Below, in pieces: positions 35,666-50,579 of a DNA stretch of 64,000 bases. The translations under genes and the position numbers were made by a program. Under the pieces are notes generated by a model. That model was not told the DNA's origin, ran no database searches, and saw only the letters and a list, made by a program, of their open reading frames with translations. The DNA comes from Diphasiastrum complanatum. Taxonomy: Eukaryota; Streptophyta; Lycopodiopsida; Lycopodiales; Lycopodiaceae. Within the stretch, counting starts at the first letter, position 1. Each line of letters begins with the position of its first letter. Location: assembly GCA_029204225.1 (NCBI GenBank), contig CM055095.1, positions 25,090,503-25,154,502 on the forward strand, read 5' to 3'.

Positions 35666-38600
35666 AAGCTTTATTAATGTCTTTTCCATGCCAAAAGGCA
35701 TATAAGACCAGTAAATGTACATGTCAAGTATGTGGTAACCGTAGGAGCGTATGAAACGTCTCCAAAACTATAACAGAAATAACAAATCTAACTGCTATGA
35801 ATTGAAATGGAAACTGAAAAAGATGCGATGATATATGAAGCGTGTGGGAGCACATATACTGCTAAATGTCATGAATACGGTATGACACTATCATCCAATC
35901 CTGTCACACTGATACTAACTATAAAAGGATGTAATACGGGCTGTAGCATGAAGAACCACTGGTGGTCGCTAACGTCGTCTAGGAGGATGAGGTCTCCTCA
36001 TGATAGGTCGTGTAGCTTGTGCAACAACATGAATATGAGTGGGACACTGTCTCTAATCTCGGTGGGCATGTAAGTCGTCATCAACCTCATCATCAACAAA
36101 TGCTAGGTCTCGTCTCCTCCTCCTGGAGAAGAAAGAAGTGATCCGAGGCTGAGAAACACGACTCCGCTGGGCTAACTGACACAGGTCCTGTCGCAGAATA
36201 AACATCTCTCGTAGCATGAGTGCAGCACAACGAGAGTCCTCATAGGCTAGGAGGGATCGTAGGGTGACAGGCATGTCATGGAACAGACAGTGGTATCTCC
36301 TTTTGATCTCGTAATACACCGGGCACCTAAAGATAAAGTGCTCCTCTGACTCCACCTCATCCAAGGAACATAACTGACAAATCCGCTCTTCTCTCGGGGT
36401 ACCCTGGAATCTCCCAGTCTCAATGGCCAACTGATGTGATGATACGCGGAGCTGTCCCAATGTAAATTTGAGGCCGTGTGATAAACCTGAGTCCAAATAG
36501 TGTGGCAAAACTGGGAACCATGCTATGTCAAGTTCAATGAAATGAGTCCAGTAGGGTTTGACCCCAAGCTGTCGCCTCCAAGTATAGTCGAGATATGTCC
36601 GATATAAGAAGCACCTGATATACTGATGAGTACATGAGAGGAGCTCTGTAATGGAGATGCCAAATGAATCAAGGAGGAAATGGGACTGTGAGAACCATGA
36701 CCGTCGGTAGCCCAGATCATGAAGGTAGTGTGAGGAGGCAAGTGATGCCTGCGTATATCTCTGAATATATGCGATGAGCTGAAAAGCTGAAGCTATCTGA
36801 ATGGGTGGGACGACAAACTTTGCAAGAAGGATCTCGTGTGGAACCGAAGGTTTCGCTCGAATCATATGGGCTAGCGTGGTGGTCTGTAATCGTGAAATGC
36901 TGGCCCAGTGTGATGAGGGAAGACCGGTACACCATGTCGCTGCTGCATACAAGGCTGTGGGGGTGACAATAGTGTCAAAGAGTATGCACTTACTGCGAGC
37001 ATCTCGGATGGACTTCCTGAAGCAGAACCGCTCAAGCTGAACAAGGGAGGAATGCCCCTTCCCAAGTCGAGTGGTGGCTGCCTGTCACATGCTGAAAGTA
37101 GGACCAGAAAAGAGTATCCCCAGATAGGTATACGAGGAAACAACCTCTAAAGCCCGTTCATCTAGCACGAGCTCCTGGCGCTGCATGAATGCTCGAGAGG
37201 TGTTGAAGATCATAACCTTGGTCTTCGCCGTGTTCACCCCCAATCCCCATCTGGTACAGAATCCCTGTAAACAATCCAGCTGCCTCTGTAATCCCTCTCT
37301 GGTCGGGGATACTAGTACCACATCATCTGCATACAAGAGAATAGCAATCAAGATGGCTCGCTTTTAACTCATCAATGTACAATCCAAAAAGAACCAGCAA
37401 AAGAGATGTTACGAGCTCGTAACCAGTGCCGAACCCTAGAGAACACAGATAGGTCAGATACCACAGTCAGGGTCGTGTCCAACGTACATGACCAACAGGG
37501 CAAGACAGTGTGAGTAGTGTGCCCCAGCACGGTCCATAGCCATGGCGGGCCTAACATAGCCTAGGGACCCTGTCAGCAGGACAGGGCCCCCAGTTGGGTC
37601 CCGACGTGCAGTCGGCCACGTCAGTGCCACGTGGCCGACACTTGGCAATAGCATGCTACCAGTCCTCACACTGGGCTAGGAGGGGCTTACTCTATATCAG
37701 GGAGTAGGCAAGGTTGGGTGGATCAGTTAGTGTTTGCCCTACTGTAGTGTTAGGATCTATTACACTGGTATCAGAGTCATCTCCATCCTAGGGAGTTCAG
37801 GAGCAGCAGTAGAGAAAGCTATCAGAAGATAGGAAGTGTTTCCCAGTTTCTCAGAAAAGATTAGAGGAGGAGAATCGCTGTAGGTACAGCCTTCAAACCC
37901 TTGAAATTCACTGAGAATTTACAGTTGTAGGAAGTAGAATTCCTTCTGTAGGTAAATCGCTGGAAAGGCAGCAATCTATATCAGATTTCAGATATCTGAT
38001 AGGAGATTTTAGAAAGGATTTAGAGTAAAAACCAGCGAGCAGGTCCATCGCTGTGGGATCAGAAATCTACCTCTGAAATTTCAGAGAAATCCAAGGAAAT
38101 TTGAAGGGTTTTCAAGCAAATTTTCTTAGCAGGGCTAGCGCTGGACAGGGAGGTGAAAAATTTGTTTTTCATCACTGTTTTTGAGGATTTTTCAGTAGTT
38201 TGAACATCAAACTAGATTGCCACAGACCAGCGACCTACTGCCTGAGTTCAGATCAGAGATTCAAGCAAAGATTGGGCCTTAAATTTCAGAAAATTGGGCC
38301 AGACAGGTGGCTGTCCAGCCAGCGAGGGCAGAGATACGAAAAATTCCGGATTTTTTGTTAAAAAATTTCGGTTTTTACTCAGTTTGTTGGAGCCCCACAC
38401 CTGAAATCAGATCAGTTAGCTACTCAACTCAAGAACCAGGAAATTTGGCACCGTTTTGAAGCTTCAAACTGGCATTTTCCGGGTCCGCAGGTCTGAGATC
38501 TTGGGGAAAAGAGCTGAAAGGGTTCCTCTTCGTAATTTCTTTGGAAGTACAGTCCTCAGAAACAGCTAAGTCATCTTTCCTTTCCCTTGTACAGTTGTAA

Positions 38601-41600
38601 ATTAGTCTTTTAGACTTTTTTCCTTTAGAAGTTAAGGTAGCTCTCTTTCAGTTCCAAAGATGACCACTCCTCAGGGACCTGATCAACCCCAGGAGAGAGG
38701 CTTCGACGAACTTGAAACAGAAGCCTTGGCTTACAGAAAAGGGAAGGAACCTATGGAAGTGGAAGAACAGGAACAGTTCGCCGAAGAACTCGACGAACTG
38801 GTTACCAAGGAGCAGTTTCTCCAATTGGTAACAGAAGTGGATGAACTGAAGTTGACATTAGCCAATTTCAAGTCCAGTGTGGACGACTCGTTCGCTGAAC
38901 TCAAAAACTTGATTTTGAGTTCCGCGAAAGGAAGCCTTCCCTCCACTTCTCAGTTATCCCCTTCTCCACTTCCATCAGTTTCGGGTGAGACTTTACGGTC
39001 TCACCCCAGTGTTTTTAAAGATTTAAAACCTCCTACTTTTAATGGGGAAGAGAAGGATAGAAATGCAGATATTCTACAAACCTTCCTCAGCAAATGGAAG
39101 AACATTCATGCTCTTAAACAGACCCCTGACCATTTGCAAGTTGTTGAGGCCAGTCTTTCCTTAGGGCCTATGGCCTATAAGTGGTGGTTAAATCTCCAGG
39201 AGATTGGGCAGACTCCCCGGTCATGGAAAGCTTTTGAAGAAGCTTTCCTAAGAGAATTTCTACCAGAAAATGAACTTGATAGAGCCTGGGAAAGAACAGT
39301 AATGGACAAGTCCCTCATCCAATATATCTCGCAGTATTGAGAAGCAATTTTAAAATTAAAAATATGGATGACTTTAGAAAATTAGGGGATTTGTCCGTGG
39401 CCTCAAAGATGAATATAAAGTAGAGGTCCAGAGAAACTCGCCTACTACCCTTGAGCAAGCTCTCAGATATGCTCAAATCTATGATGATTCAGTGGGTAGG
39501 AAGAGGGCGAGACAACAACCACTTTCTGAGCAGCCTCCTCAGAAAGACTTTCAATTTAAAAAGAAATTTTTAAAAAGAAAGAAAGAAGATAAATTTAAAG
39601 GTGAAGCTCCTCAGAAACGCCCTTCACTCATACAGCCCTTAAACCCAGATGATTTTGAGAAAGCCAAACAAGAACGTTTGTGCTTTGTGTGTATGGGCAA
39701 GGGACACACAGTCAGACAGTGTCCCAAGGGGCCTTTCACTAAAAAAGATAAAAAAGGTAAAAAACAAGTTCATCTTATTCAGACTGTATGTTTCCCCAGT
39801 GACTCGGTAGCTTCCGAGATCAAAGTGTATCATGAAGATCATGAACACTGTTGCCAGCTGACCTCTGCAATGCTAGCGAGACCCTTCAGCTTTGGGCCGC
39901 ATGACCTAGTACGTATGCATGGGAAAGTTGGTAACCAGTCAGTAAGTGTTATGGTTGATGATGGGGCAACCCATAATTTCATCAACTACACCCTGGTTAA
40001 AAAGCTTAAACTACCAGAAGTACCTAGTCAGCATAGGTACATAGTGTCATTAGCTAAGGGTGAAGATAAAAAAATATGGGAAACTATGGTAAGTAAGTTA
40101 AATCTTGGTATTCAGGGGTACCAAGATGAAATAAACTTTCAGATAATGCACCTGGATCAAACAGATATTGTTCTCGGGAGAGATTGGCTCCACAGTTTAG
40201 GACCTTCCCTCCACAGAAACCATCAGGAGAACACCCTCAGCTTTCAGCATAAAGGCCGAGAGATCCAGTTGCATGGGGAGCATGATGTTCCCAACAGTCC
40301 TATGGTCTGCAGTTCAGAGCTCTGTCAGCTAATCGGAGACGAAGACCATCAGGTATTCTTATGTGACTTTTAGTTTATTCCTGAAGTTTCTATTTCCAGT
40401 TCTATTCAGCAGAAAATCAGTATATTAGAAACTTTATTGTCTAAATTTAAAGATGTTTTTCCTGAAGATTTTCCACATGGTTTACCACCTAGCAGAGAGG
40501 TTGATCATGTAATAAACCTAGTACCAGGTACAGCACCTGTTTCTAAACCTCCGTATCGGGTCAGCCGAATAGAGGATGAAGAAATAACTAGGCAGTTAAC
40601 AAATTATCTTGGGAAAGGCCAAATTCAGACCAGTAGTTCACCATGGGCCTCACCAGTCCTATTGGTGAAAAAGAAAGAGGGGTCTATGCGTCTTTGCGTA
40701 GATTACAGAGCCCTCAATAAAGTCACAATTAAGAATAAATACCCTATGCCTCGGGCAGACGAGTTGTTTGACCAACTCGACGGGGCTAAGTTTTTCAGCA
40801 AAATAGACCTCAGATCAGGATATCATCAAGTCCGTATAAAATCGGAAGATGTCTCGAAAACAGCTTTTAGGACTCGTCACGGTCATTATGAGTTTAAGGT
40901 GATGCCATTTGGGCTCACAAATGCTCCAGCTACCTTTATGACCTTGATGAACAGTGTCCTCAGACCATACTTGGGTAAGTTTGTAGTCGTATTTTTAGAT
41001 GACATCCTCGTTTACAACAAAACGAGGAAGGAGCATCTAAAACACCTCAGAAAGGTGTTTCGACTGCTTAGAAAGCATAAGCTCTATGCTAAACAATCCA
41101 AGTGTGAATTCTTCGTTGAAGAAGTAGCATATTTGGGTCACATTATCTCTTTAGATGGGATTAATAAGATGGACCCAAATAAGGTTAAAGCCATACTCAG
41201 TTGGCTGAGACCTCAGAATATTTTGGAACTTCAGATCTTTCTTGGTCTGGCGGGATATTACAGACGATTTGTCAAGGAATATGCTCAGATAGCAGTTCCT
41301 ATGACAAATCTCCTTAAGGGGAAGGGAAAGGAGTTCATTTGGGAGTCCGCACAGCAGGAGAGCTTGGATGCTCTCAAAACAGCCTTAGCTACAGCACCAG
41401 ATTTAAAAGTCGTCGACCCCAATCAGCCATTTGTGGTCGAAACAGATGCTAGCGACTTTGCAGTAGGTGCTGTGCTAACTTAGGGTGGACGACCAGTTGC
41501 GTTCGAGAGTAAAAAACTCGAGCCAGCTCAGACTAGGTACAGTGCCTATGAAAAGGAACTCTTTTCTATAGTCCATGCCCTTAAGACTTGGAGGCATTAT

Positions 41601-44600
41601 TTGTATGGTGCCAACTTTGAGGTCCTGACAGACCATGAGAGTCTCAGATACCTTTGCAATCAACCTGAGCTTAGAGGTCGGAAAGCTCGTTGGGCAGAGT
41701 TGATGCAAGAGTTTGACATGTCTATCAGATATAGGCGTGGAAAATTCAATACAGTAGCAGATGCCCTTAGCAGAATGCCTATGATAAACGAGCTGAGCTT
41801 TTACTCAGATCCGTAATGAGTTACTCGAGTCCTTGAGAGGGAAATGCCAGCATGATGCATTCTTCTCTACTATCTGGAACTCAGTCCAGAACAGACAGTT
41901 ACAGACTCCAGAACCAGTTCCCGGGGCTGGTGCCAGTTCATCCAAGAATACGGCAGCTTCCGTTGAGGATGATGATGAGTCTGAGTATATGTCGTCAGAT
42001 GACGTTGAGGATTCTGAGCCTGTATTACCCAAGCAAACCCCAGTGGTTGAGGGTCAGTTGACTCAAGGATTCAAATGGAAACAGTATTCCATTCAGGATG
42101 AGTACTTGCTCTATAGAGATAGAGTATGTGTCCCCAATTCAGAGGATTATAGGCAGCAGGTCCTATATGAATGTCATGACAATCCTAGCGCGGGACACCC
42201 AGGCATACAGAAGACCTATGAGCTTCTTCGTAGGCAATTTTTCTGGCCCAGTATGAAAAAGGACGTCCACCAGTATGTAACCAATTGCCAGAAATGTCAA
42301 GTAAATAAAGCAGAGCGTTTAAAGGCAGGAGGGTTGTTGCATCCCTTAGAAATACCAGCTGGTAAATGGGAGAGTATCTCCATGGATTTTATAGTAGGCC
42401 TGCCTAAAACCCAAAAGGTTAACGACGCTATGTCTGACCAAAATGGCTCATTTTATTCCGACCAAAACAACTGTTAGAGCTCCAGAGTTAGCAAGGTTGT
42501 TTGTAGACAGGCTATTTAAATTGTACGGTCTACCTTCCGGCATAATCAGCGACCGGGACAGTAAGTTTACTGGAATTTTTTGGAGGGTAGTATTCCATCA
42601 TCTCCATACTAAACTTAATATGAGTACCACCGACCATCCACAGACGGACGGTCAAACAGAAAGGGTAAATCAAGTGCTGGAGGATATGCTTCGTGCATAC
42701 GTCAGCAAGAAGCAGACTAATTGGGAGGAGTATCTCTCGATATTAGAGTTTGTTTACAACAGTACCAAACATTCAGCTACGGGATACAGCCCATTTATGT
42801 TGATGTACGGTTTTCAGCCACGCTCACCCACAGCTGTAGGGTTTAAACAAGAAAAAGTTGAAGCAGCCAGAAACTTTTCAGAGGACCTAAACCAGATGAT
42901 AGAACATGCTAAGCGTAGCATTAGGCAGTCCCAGGATCGAGCCAGGCATTATGCAGATCCACACAGACGGGATGTGCAGTTCTCCACTGGTGAGAAAGTC
43001 TACTTGAGAGTCCCAGTTGACTCTAAAACCCTCAAATCAGGAGTGTGTGCTAAGTTGTCTCCAAGGTATTGTGGTCCCTTTACCATCAGTAGGAGACTAG
43101 GCGAGGTCACCTATGAACTAGAACTCCCACACAGCAGTAAGGTTTTTCCAGTCTTTCATGTAAGTCAGTTACGAAAAGCCTTAACCAGATTAGACGATTT
43201 GGTAGGGGACAGTGTTCTAGTTCTCCCATTGGATCCTTAACAACCTCCACATGAACTAGAGGAGATTCTTGATAGTAGAGAGATGCAGACTCGTCATACT
43301 CTATACCGAGAATATCTGGTTAAGTGGAATGATCAGCCTGTTGAGAATGCCACTTGGGAAAGAGGCAGCGTCCTTTGCAAGATTTTTCCAGACTTTGTCT
43401 TAGAGGACCAAGACGGTTCTTAAGGGGAGGGAGTATTACGAGCTCGTAACCAGTGCCGAACCCTAGAGAACACAGATAGGTCAGATACCATAGTCAGGGT
43501 CGTGTCCAGCGTACATGACCAACAGGGCAAGACAGTGTGAGTAGTGTGCCCCAGCACGGTCCTAGCCATGGCGGGGCTAACACAGCCTAGGGACCCTGTC
43601 AGCAGGATAGGGCCCCCAGTTGGGTCCCGACGTGCAGTCGGCCACGTCAGTGCCACGTGGCCGACACTTGGCAGTAGCATGCTACCAGTCCTCACACTGG
43701 GCTAGGAGGGGCTTACTCTATATCATGGAGTAGGCAAGGTTGGGTGGATCAGTTAGTGTTTGCCCTACTGTGGTGTTAGGATCTATTACAAGAGAGCATC
43801 CCTGTATCACCCCAATGGTGCTCCAAATGTGGTCAGAGACCACCCCCATGTCGGAAACATCCCAAGACCTTCTCATAGAGAGCCATCACTGCCAATAACA
43901 ATATCCGTGGAGAAACCAAGATCCCGAAGTCTCTGAATGAGCAGGGAGCATGGTACAGAATCAAAGGCTTTCCTGAAGTCCACAAAACAACAGTAAACCC
44001 TTTCTTTCTTGTACTGAGCTTCCTCGATCAAAGCTCGAAGTGTGAAAATATGGTTAGTGGTAGAGTAATGAGCTCGAAAACCTGCCTGTCCCAATGCATG
44101 TAATCTCCTGGATTTCGCCTTTGAACTTACTGCAAACTGGAGTATGGTGCCATAAAGTTAAGTGAGGACATGCCCGATCATGATAGTGTGGTAGTTACCA
44201 GGAATCATGGGATCACCATTTTTATGGATAGGATGGATGATGTTGGTGCACCAGGATGAAGGGAAGCCAGAGACAATGACGGAATTGAGGAGAGTGGCTA
44301 GTGTGGGAGCAAGGAGGTCAGGAGCATGGATTAGGAGTTCAGACTCGAGGTCTTCAATGTCTCTTGCTTTATGGGATTTCATTTTCTTGATGGCCGCAAG
44401 TACCATGTCAGCGGTGAAGAAGGTGAACTTAGAGAGGGACGTGGGGAGATAGAGATGGGTGCATCAGTAGGTATGGTATATAGGCTGGTAGCGTATTCGG
44501 TCCATATGCGAAGGTCTTCCAGGAGAGGTGGTGGAGCACTAGGGATAAACTCATGCCAAAAGGTGCCTGAAGAGGAAGTGAAGAGAAGGTCAACAAGACG

Positions 44601-47600
44601 TTTTCCTTCAGAGTCATCATAAGCATGTTTTTTCCGGCGGAGTGTACGATGGTAAGAGCGTCGAGCGGAGCGGAGGAGGTGAGGTTCATGAATGCGGGCA
44701 TGGGTGACAAGATGGTGAAGAGAGCGACACTTGGTATCATACCATGGAGGGTGTGGAAGGCGTAACGATGAGGGACGTGTGTGTTTGCCTTTGTGGGCCT
44801 TGGATGGAAAAGCTAGGGAAGCAGCGGTATGAAGAGAGGTGCTAAGAAAAGCTGCTTGGGTCTCGACTGTACTATCGTGTGGAAATGAATGGAGTAGGGA
44901 GGTAAGAAACTCCTGGTAGACTGGTGCATATAAAGAGCTGAATGTATATCGGGGTGCACGGGTAAGCAAGCCATGTGAGGATAACTGAGGAGGTGGGAGG
45001 TAGCCGATATCGAAAGAGAGAAAGGAGTGATCAGAGAGAGTGGTGGGGGAGATATGAAAATCAGAGATGAGAGGTATGGAGGATGGTGATCCCATGAAAT
45101 AATCCACAACACTATGTCCACCACTGCGAGGATGACAAGTATAACAGCCGGAATTTGGCCAACAAGTTAGGCCATTGTAAATGGCTAACTCATGTGCCTC
45201 TCCGAACTGCAATAAATGCTCACCGTAGGGAGTAAGAGATCCCAAGCTATCCTCGGAAACCCTGGTAACTCCCATCACGTCGTTGTCGAGGGCATGAACG
45301 CGGATGCTTGTGATGCTTTGAGCTAGCAATGGTCGGGGTAGGAAGAATGGGATCGGAAACTGGAGGAGCAGATTCGGGAGGAGGGATGAGTAGGGCTGCA
45401 TATAGGGTTGAGGTGATGTCAACCATGATGCCAGAATCGGGGCCAGTGAGCGGGGGGGGGGGGGGGATGCAAACAACAGGGGGGGGTGGATGTAGGGGAG
45501 GTGGTAGCAGGGGGCAGTAGGGGAGGTGACAACAGGGAGGGGCACATCTGCAACGAGGGTAGTAGCAGGGGGGGTATAGCTGCAATGGGGGTGGCAGGGG
45601 GCGACAATGCTGCAATGAGGGTGGCAGCAGGGGGAGTGGAGGTGGGGGAGGTGGCAACATGGGGCGGGATACCTGTAGCTGGGAGAGCGAGGGTGGGGGA
45701 GATGGTAGCAGGGGGGGGCGTATCTGCAGCGGAGGTGGAGGTAGGAAGGGCGGCAGCAGGGGGCAGAGTAGCTGCAGCGAGGAGGGAGGATGTAGGGGAG
45801 GCGACAGCAAGGGGCGGGTCTGCATCGATGGAGGTGGAGATAGGTGAAGAGCGGGGTCTGCTACGGACAGGGATGGCACGGGTAGGAGCCATGGCGCGAG
45901 AGGGGGAGGGGGCAGTGATGGAGGCTAGTAGGCAGCCACCATCGCGAGAGAGAAAGAAAGAAAGATCTTTATTAATGTCCATGGAATACCCTAAGGTACA
46001 TAGGACTGAAAAAAAGGTACATGTCAAGTGTGCCCGGTGGGAGCGTGAAAGCTCAACCACCTAAAAGAAACCAGATTACAATAAAACAGGAAATAGTGCT
46101 ATGCACAAGGTGAGTCAAGCATCATAGATTTCTCTCTGCTGTGAAAAAATGATGTAAAGTATGTTGTGGCACTGTCTCTGTGCGAGTTGCATCTCTCTGT
46201 CGTCGAGTAGATGATCGGTGGTGTCTACGCTGTCGTGAAGTTGTAGGCTGTGGCTTGCGGGCTGGCTGTCTCTCTGGTTGACAACACTGTCTCTGCCGTC
46301 TATGTATGGTGGCATCTGGAATCTCAGCCTCTCCATCATAGTCACTACTCTCCTGCCTCTGTCTCCGACGGAATAGACACTCCTGTATGCTGAGCTGTAT
46401 CAGGGGGGAGGTGTCAGCGTCAAGACTCGCCATACGCAGGTCTATCATCTCTTGGATCATCAACGCAACACATCTGGAGTCCTCATACGATATCAAGGCA
46501 GAGAGTGCAAGTGGATGGTCTCGAAACAAGCAGTAGTATCTCCCTCGAATCTCATAGTAAGCTGGGCATCTGAAGAGAAAATGAAACTCATCCTATATAT
46601 CATGTAGGTCACACATACTACAAATCCGCGCGTCTCTCGGGATGCCCCTGTATCTACCAGTCTCAATGGCTAACTGGTGAGAGGAAACCCGGAACTGACC
46701 CATCACTATCCGCAGTCTGTGTGAGATACTGTCTACTAGGTATCTGGGTACAATGGGATACCCAGCAGGATCCCGAGATAGAAAATGTGTCCGATAAAAC
46801 TCCGTCTTCACCCCAGATGAATCCTGCCAAGTGCTCTAAAGATATGCCCTGTATAAGTATCCTCTAATATACTGATGAGTACCAGCTGGTAGATCCGTAA
46901 TGTGAATACTCAATGTGGAGAGGAGACGACAGGCCTGGGAATACCACGAGAAGGAGTGCCCCTGAGAGTGTAGGTGCGGGGAGGACGACAGAGCTGCTGC
47001 AGCATAGTGTGTGCCTCTACCCTGGAGATCCTCTAGGTGCTGTATGAATGTGACAATATGGAACAGTGCCTCTATCTGAATAGGGGGGACGACAAACTCT
47101 GCCAATATAATATGATGTGGGATAGAGGGCTTAGCCCGTATCATCTGAGAGAGCATACGAATCTGAAGTCGTGAGATGTGTCTAATAAAAATGGGATGCA
47201 CACATATATATAGTCCAAGATGACTATCTAACTTCATGACTATTGGCTATCCAACTACTTACTATTGACTGTCCAACTTTCTATAAGTTACATAGAAAGA
47301 ATAAGGTACCTCCAATATGTCAAGCTGGGGTACTTAATGTCACAATTAGGCCTAGTGGACCCATGAGTCCCTTCCAAGTTAATTTCATACTAACTTAGCT
47401 AACTCTAAGTTTAGTAGGCCTAATATAATAAATGACCATGGTTACACAACTCTCAACCTTTCATACTAACTTAGCTAACTCTAAGTTTAGTAGGCCTAAT
47501 ATAATAAATGACCATGGTTACACAACTCTCGACCTTTTGGGTCAAAGTAACCTCTGGTATTGTAAGCAATTCCATTTACATTCCAACAGTCTTGCCTTCT

Positions 47601-48603
47601 TACGTTTGAACTTGGATGAAGGTAAGATCTTCGTCCAGGTAGATTTTGGTTTCTCGCAATTTGAATCTCTTCCCTAGAACTTCACGCCAGTGAGACACTG
47701 ATGTGAAGTGGATGACAAGAGTATCCAGGTCGTTAGGTCGCCAGGCAGTTTCCATTCCTTTGCTATGGTGTTGAAGATTTCCTTCCAAAAACTTCTCAGC
47801 TTTCGGAATACCTCTAACACGAACATTGAGAGCTTCATGCTCTTGCAGACAGCTCTCAGTGAACATGGCTGAGATAAGCGAAGGTGAAGGCGGAGGTGGA
47901 GAGATAATTGGAGACGAACCTTTAAGCACATCTGCCCATGACTGGACAGCTGTATGGTGTTGTTCCACTTGATTTTCGAGCTGCTGGATTTTTGCCGAAG
48001 TAGCGATTTGGGAAGAAACTTCACTTTTTATCATTGCAACTTCGTTCTTGAGTTCTTGAATGGAAGTATCCAACTTCTGAAGATTGCACCACTAGAAGCA
48101 GGGAATCATGAGAAGCCAGTTGCTCTTTGTGATTGTTGAGGTATTCAAATAGACGGAGTTGATCATCCTGAAGAAGTTTGACCAATGCATATGGAGGGAA
48201 AGAAACAAGTGCTTTTGGAGTGTTTGGAGTCAAGGGAATAGCTACAGTTGCCGAGATAGGAACCGCAACAGGCATAGGAGGAGGGGTAGGTGGATCTGGT
48301 TGTAAGGAAGATGTTGAAGCATTGTTGGAAACGGAGGATGGCTCAAAAGTGGTGGCAATGACTCCTTTGCGACGTGGCATTATGAGGAATCCAGCAGATC
48401 AGCGATGAGGGACAGCAGGTGTGATGGAAGACAACGATGGAGCCAGCAGATCAGGGAGCCAGCAGATCAGTGATGGAGGACAGGTGCAAAAATGCAGAAA
48501 TGCGATGGACAGCAGATCCGCCAGCAAATGGAGCAGGTGCGATGGAGGACAACCATCTCTAGGCAGGCCATCGCTAGGCCATGGTGATCTGCTGGCCCCC
48601 AGA

Positions 48604-48663
<60 letters not shown>

Positions 48664-50579
48664 CTTTATTAATGTCTTATAGGTACTCGAGGGTACAAAA
48701 GACAAAATAAATGTACATCTCAAGTGTGTATGATACTCTAGGAGTGCGTGAAAAAAATGCCTTCGTAAAAGAAAACATACCAAATAGAATAAACAATCTG
48801 AACTATATATGTTGTAAGCTCTCTACTGAGCTGGAAAGAAGGCACATATATATCATGATGTATAAACAAGCCTCAAGCTTCAAGTCTCGGCTGAAGCCCT
48901 AAAGTAGGACGTAATCAAAATCGTGGAGTACTCTGGATGTCAGGAGTGAAACTACCTTTGTCTGGACCTGTGAACAGTATGTCGCCTGCTCTGCCTCGTC
49001 CTGTTGGAGGGATGACTCGGTCTGATGCACTGACGTCTGGTAAGATGTCTGTCTTTGACTGGAATATCTATCTCATCCTCTAATCTGTCCTCTGTGTCAT
49101 CTGTGGGCTTCTATCTGCGTCTATAAAAAAAATCTGTGATACTGGTCTGGGTATCCAAATTGATCTGGGCATTGACTAAGTCTCGTCTCAAAAGCATCAT
49201 CTCATGTATCATCACGACTACACCACGAGGGGAGTGATCTGGAAGAGTTCCGATATAAACAATGGATTGCCCTTTAATCTCGTAATAAATTGGGCATCTA
49301 AAAATGAAGTGATCCTCGTCCTCCATCTCTGCAAGTGAACAGATCTGATGGGATGAGATTCTAAAGTGACCCAATATAAATCCTGTATATCCCCCGTCCA
49401 AATATCTAGGAAGGATAGGACAACTTGTACAATCGGTCTCCATGAAGATGGATCTGTAGTAAAGGGGCTTCACTCCAAGCTGCCCCGCCCAAACTCTATG
49501 TATGTAGGATCTAATACAGTGATGTGTGCCCTTTGGAAGTAACGTTAAAGAAATAGCGATGCAAATCATCAGCATATAATAGAATCGAGATCAATAGGTC
49601 ACATAAGGTACAACCCTCACCTCCATCCTGCATAATCATCCTCTCCAACTCATCAATATAAAGTCCAAACAAAGTAGGGGATAGTGAGCATCCTTGCTTC
49701 ACTCCAACGGTGCTCTGAACCTGCTGTGATATGCCCTCCTCAGATCAGAAACAAGCTATCACTCTCTCATATAGGCAAATAATTGCCAAGAAGACTGTGT
49801 TTGAATGGAAACCAAGATCCTGTAGTCTCTGAATGAGAAGGTGGCTCGGAACAGAGTCAAAGGCCTTACGGAAATCCACAAAACAGCAGTATACCCTCTC
49901 TCGTCTGGACCTAGCCTTCAAGGTGAATATATGATCTGAGGTGGGGTAAGGAGTTCGGAACCTTGCCTGCCCCAAAGCACGTAGGCGTCTAAGCTCGGCT
50001 TCACTATTGACTGTCGCCTGAAGAACTGCACCATAAAACTTTGCCATAATATGTCCAATCATTATAGTGCTGTAGTTTTCTATCATCTCCCTTGTGAATG
50101 GGATGTATGACATTGGTACACCAAGAGGTGGGGAGGCCCTGAATCACAGCTTGATTAAAAAGATTAGAAAGGATGGGAGAGAGTATATCTTTCGCATGGA
50201 TAAGAAGTTCTGCTAAGTCTTCAATATCACGGGCACAACAACTATTAAGGTATTTAATGGATTCAGATATCATGTTGGGGGTGAATAGGTTGAAGGACGA
50301 AGGACAGAGGTGAGATGATGATGGGAGAATTGATGTCAATAGTATATAGAGATTTGGCGTAATCTACCCAGGTATATAAGTTGGCCAAGGTGGGAGAAGG
50401 AGCACGAGGGATGAATTGACGCCAAAAGGCCCCCAAAGAAGAACAAAAGAGAAGGTTAATCAGCCTTCTCCCTTCTTTGATATCGAAGGCCTTCTTTTTA
50501 CGGTGGAGTGTATTTCGATATGAACTATTTATGTCACAAATAGATGGAAGTGAGTTGGCATAAGCATGTTTAAGATGAT

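Larger units (their letters stand above)
35661..37406 (-). mobile_element. LINE-3, 3' part (RT end, thumb, CCHC, tail)
   Basis: The minus strand reads [20 protein letters not shown] (RT active site YADD), [34 protein letters not shown], a long C-terminal region, the CCHC knuckle [20 protein letters not shown] and a C-terminal PIP-box QPRITSFF (36128..36151). It is followed by the 3' hairpin and tail. It is split from its 5' part by the chromovirus inserted at 37406/37407. Stops and frameshifts occur near 37080 and 36950. Confidence 0.87.
37407..43790 (+). mobile_element. Chromovirus (Ty3/Gypsy with chromodomain), nested in LINE-3
   Basis: A 6,384-bp element with two LTRs (358 and 357 bp), primer binding site, gag, protease, RT, RNase H, integrase, chromodomain and polypurine tract, flanked by the 5-bp target duplication AGAGA (37402..37406 and 43791..43795). 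It interrupts the LINE-3 reverse transcriptase, which continues on both sides. In-frame stops at 41481 and 43238 and frameshifts in gag, before integrase and within integrase make it defective. Confidence 0.95.
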
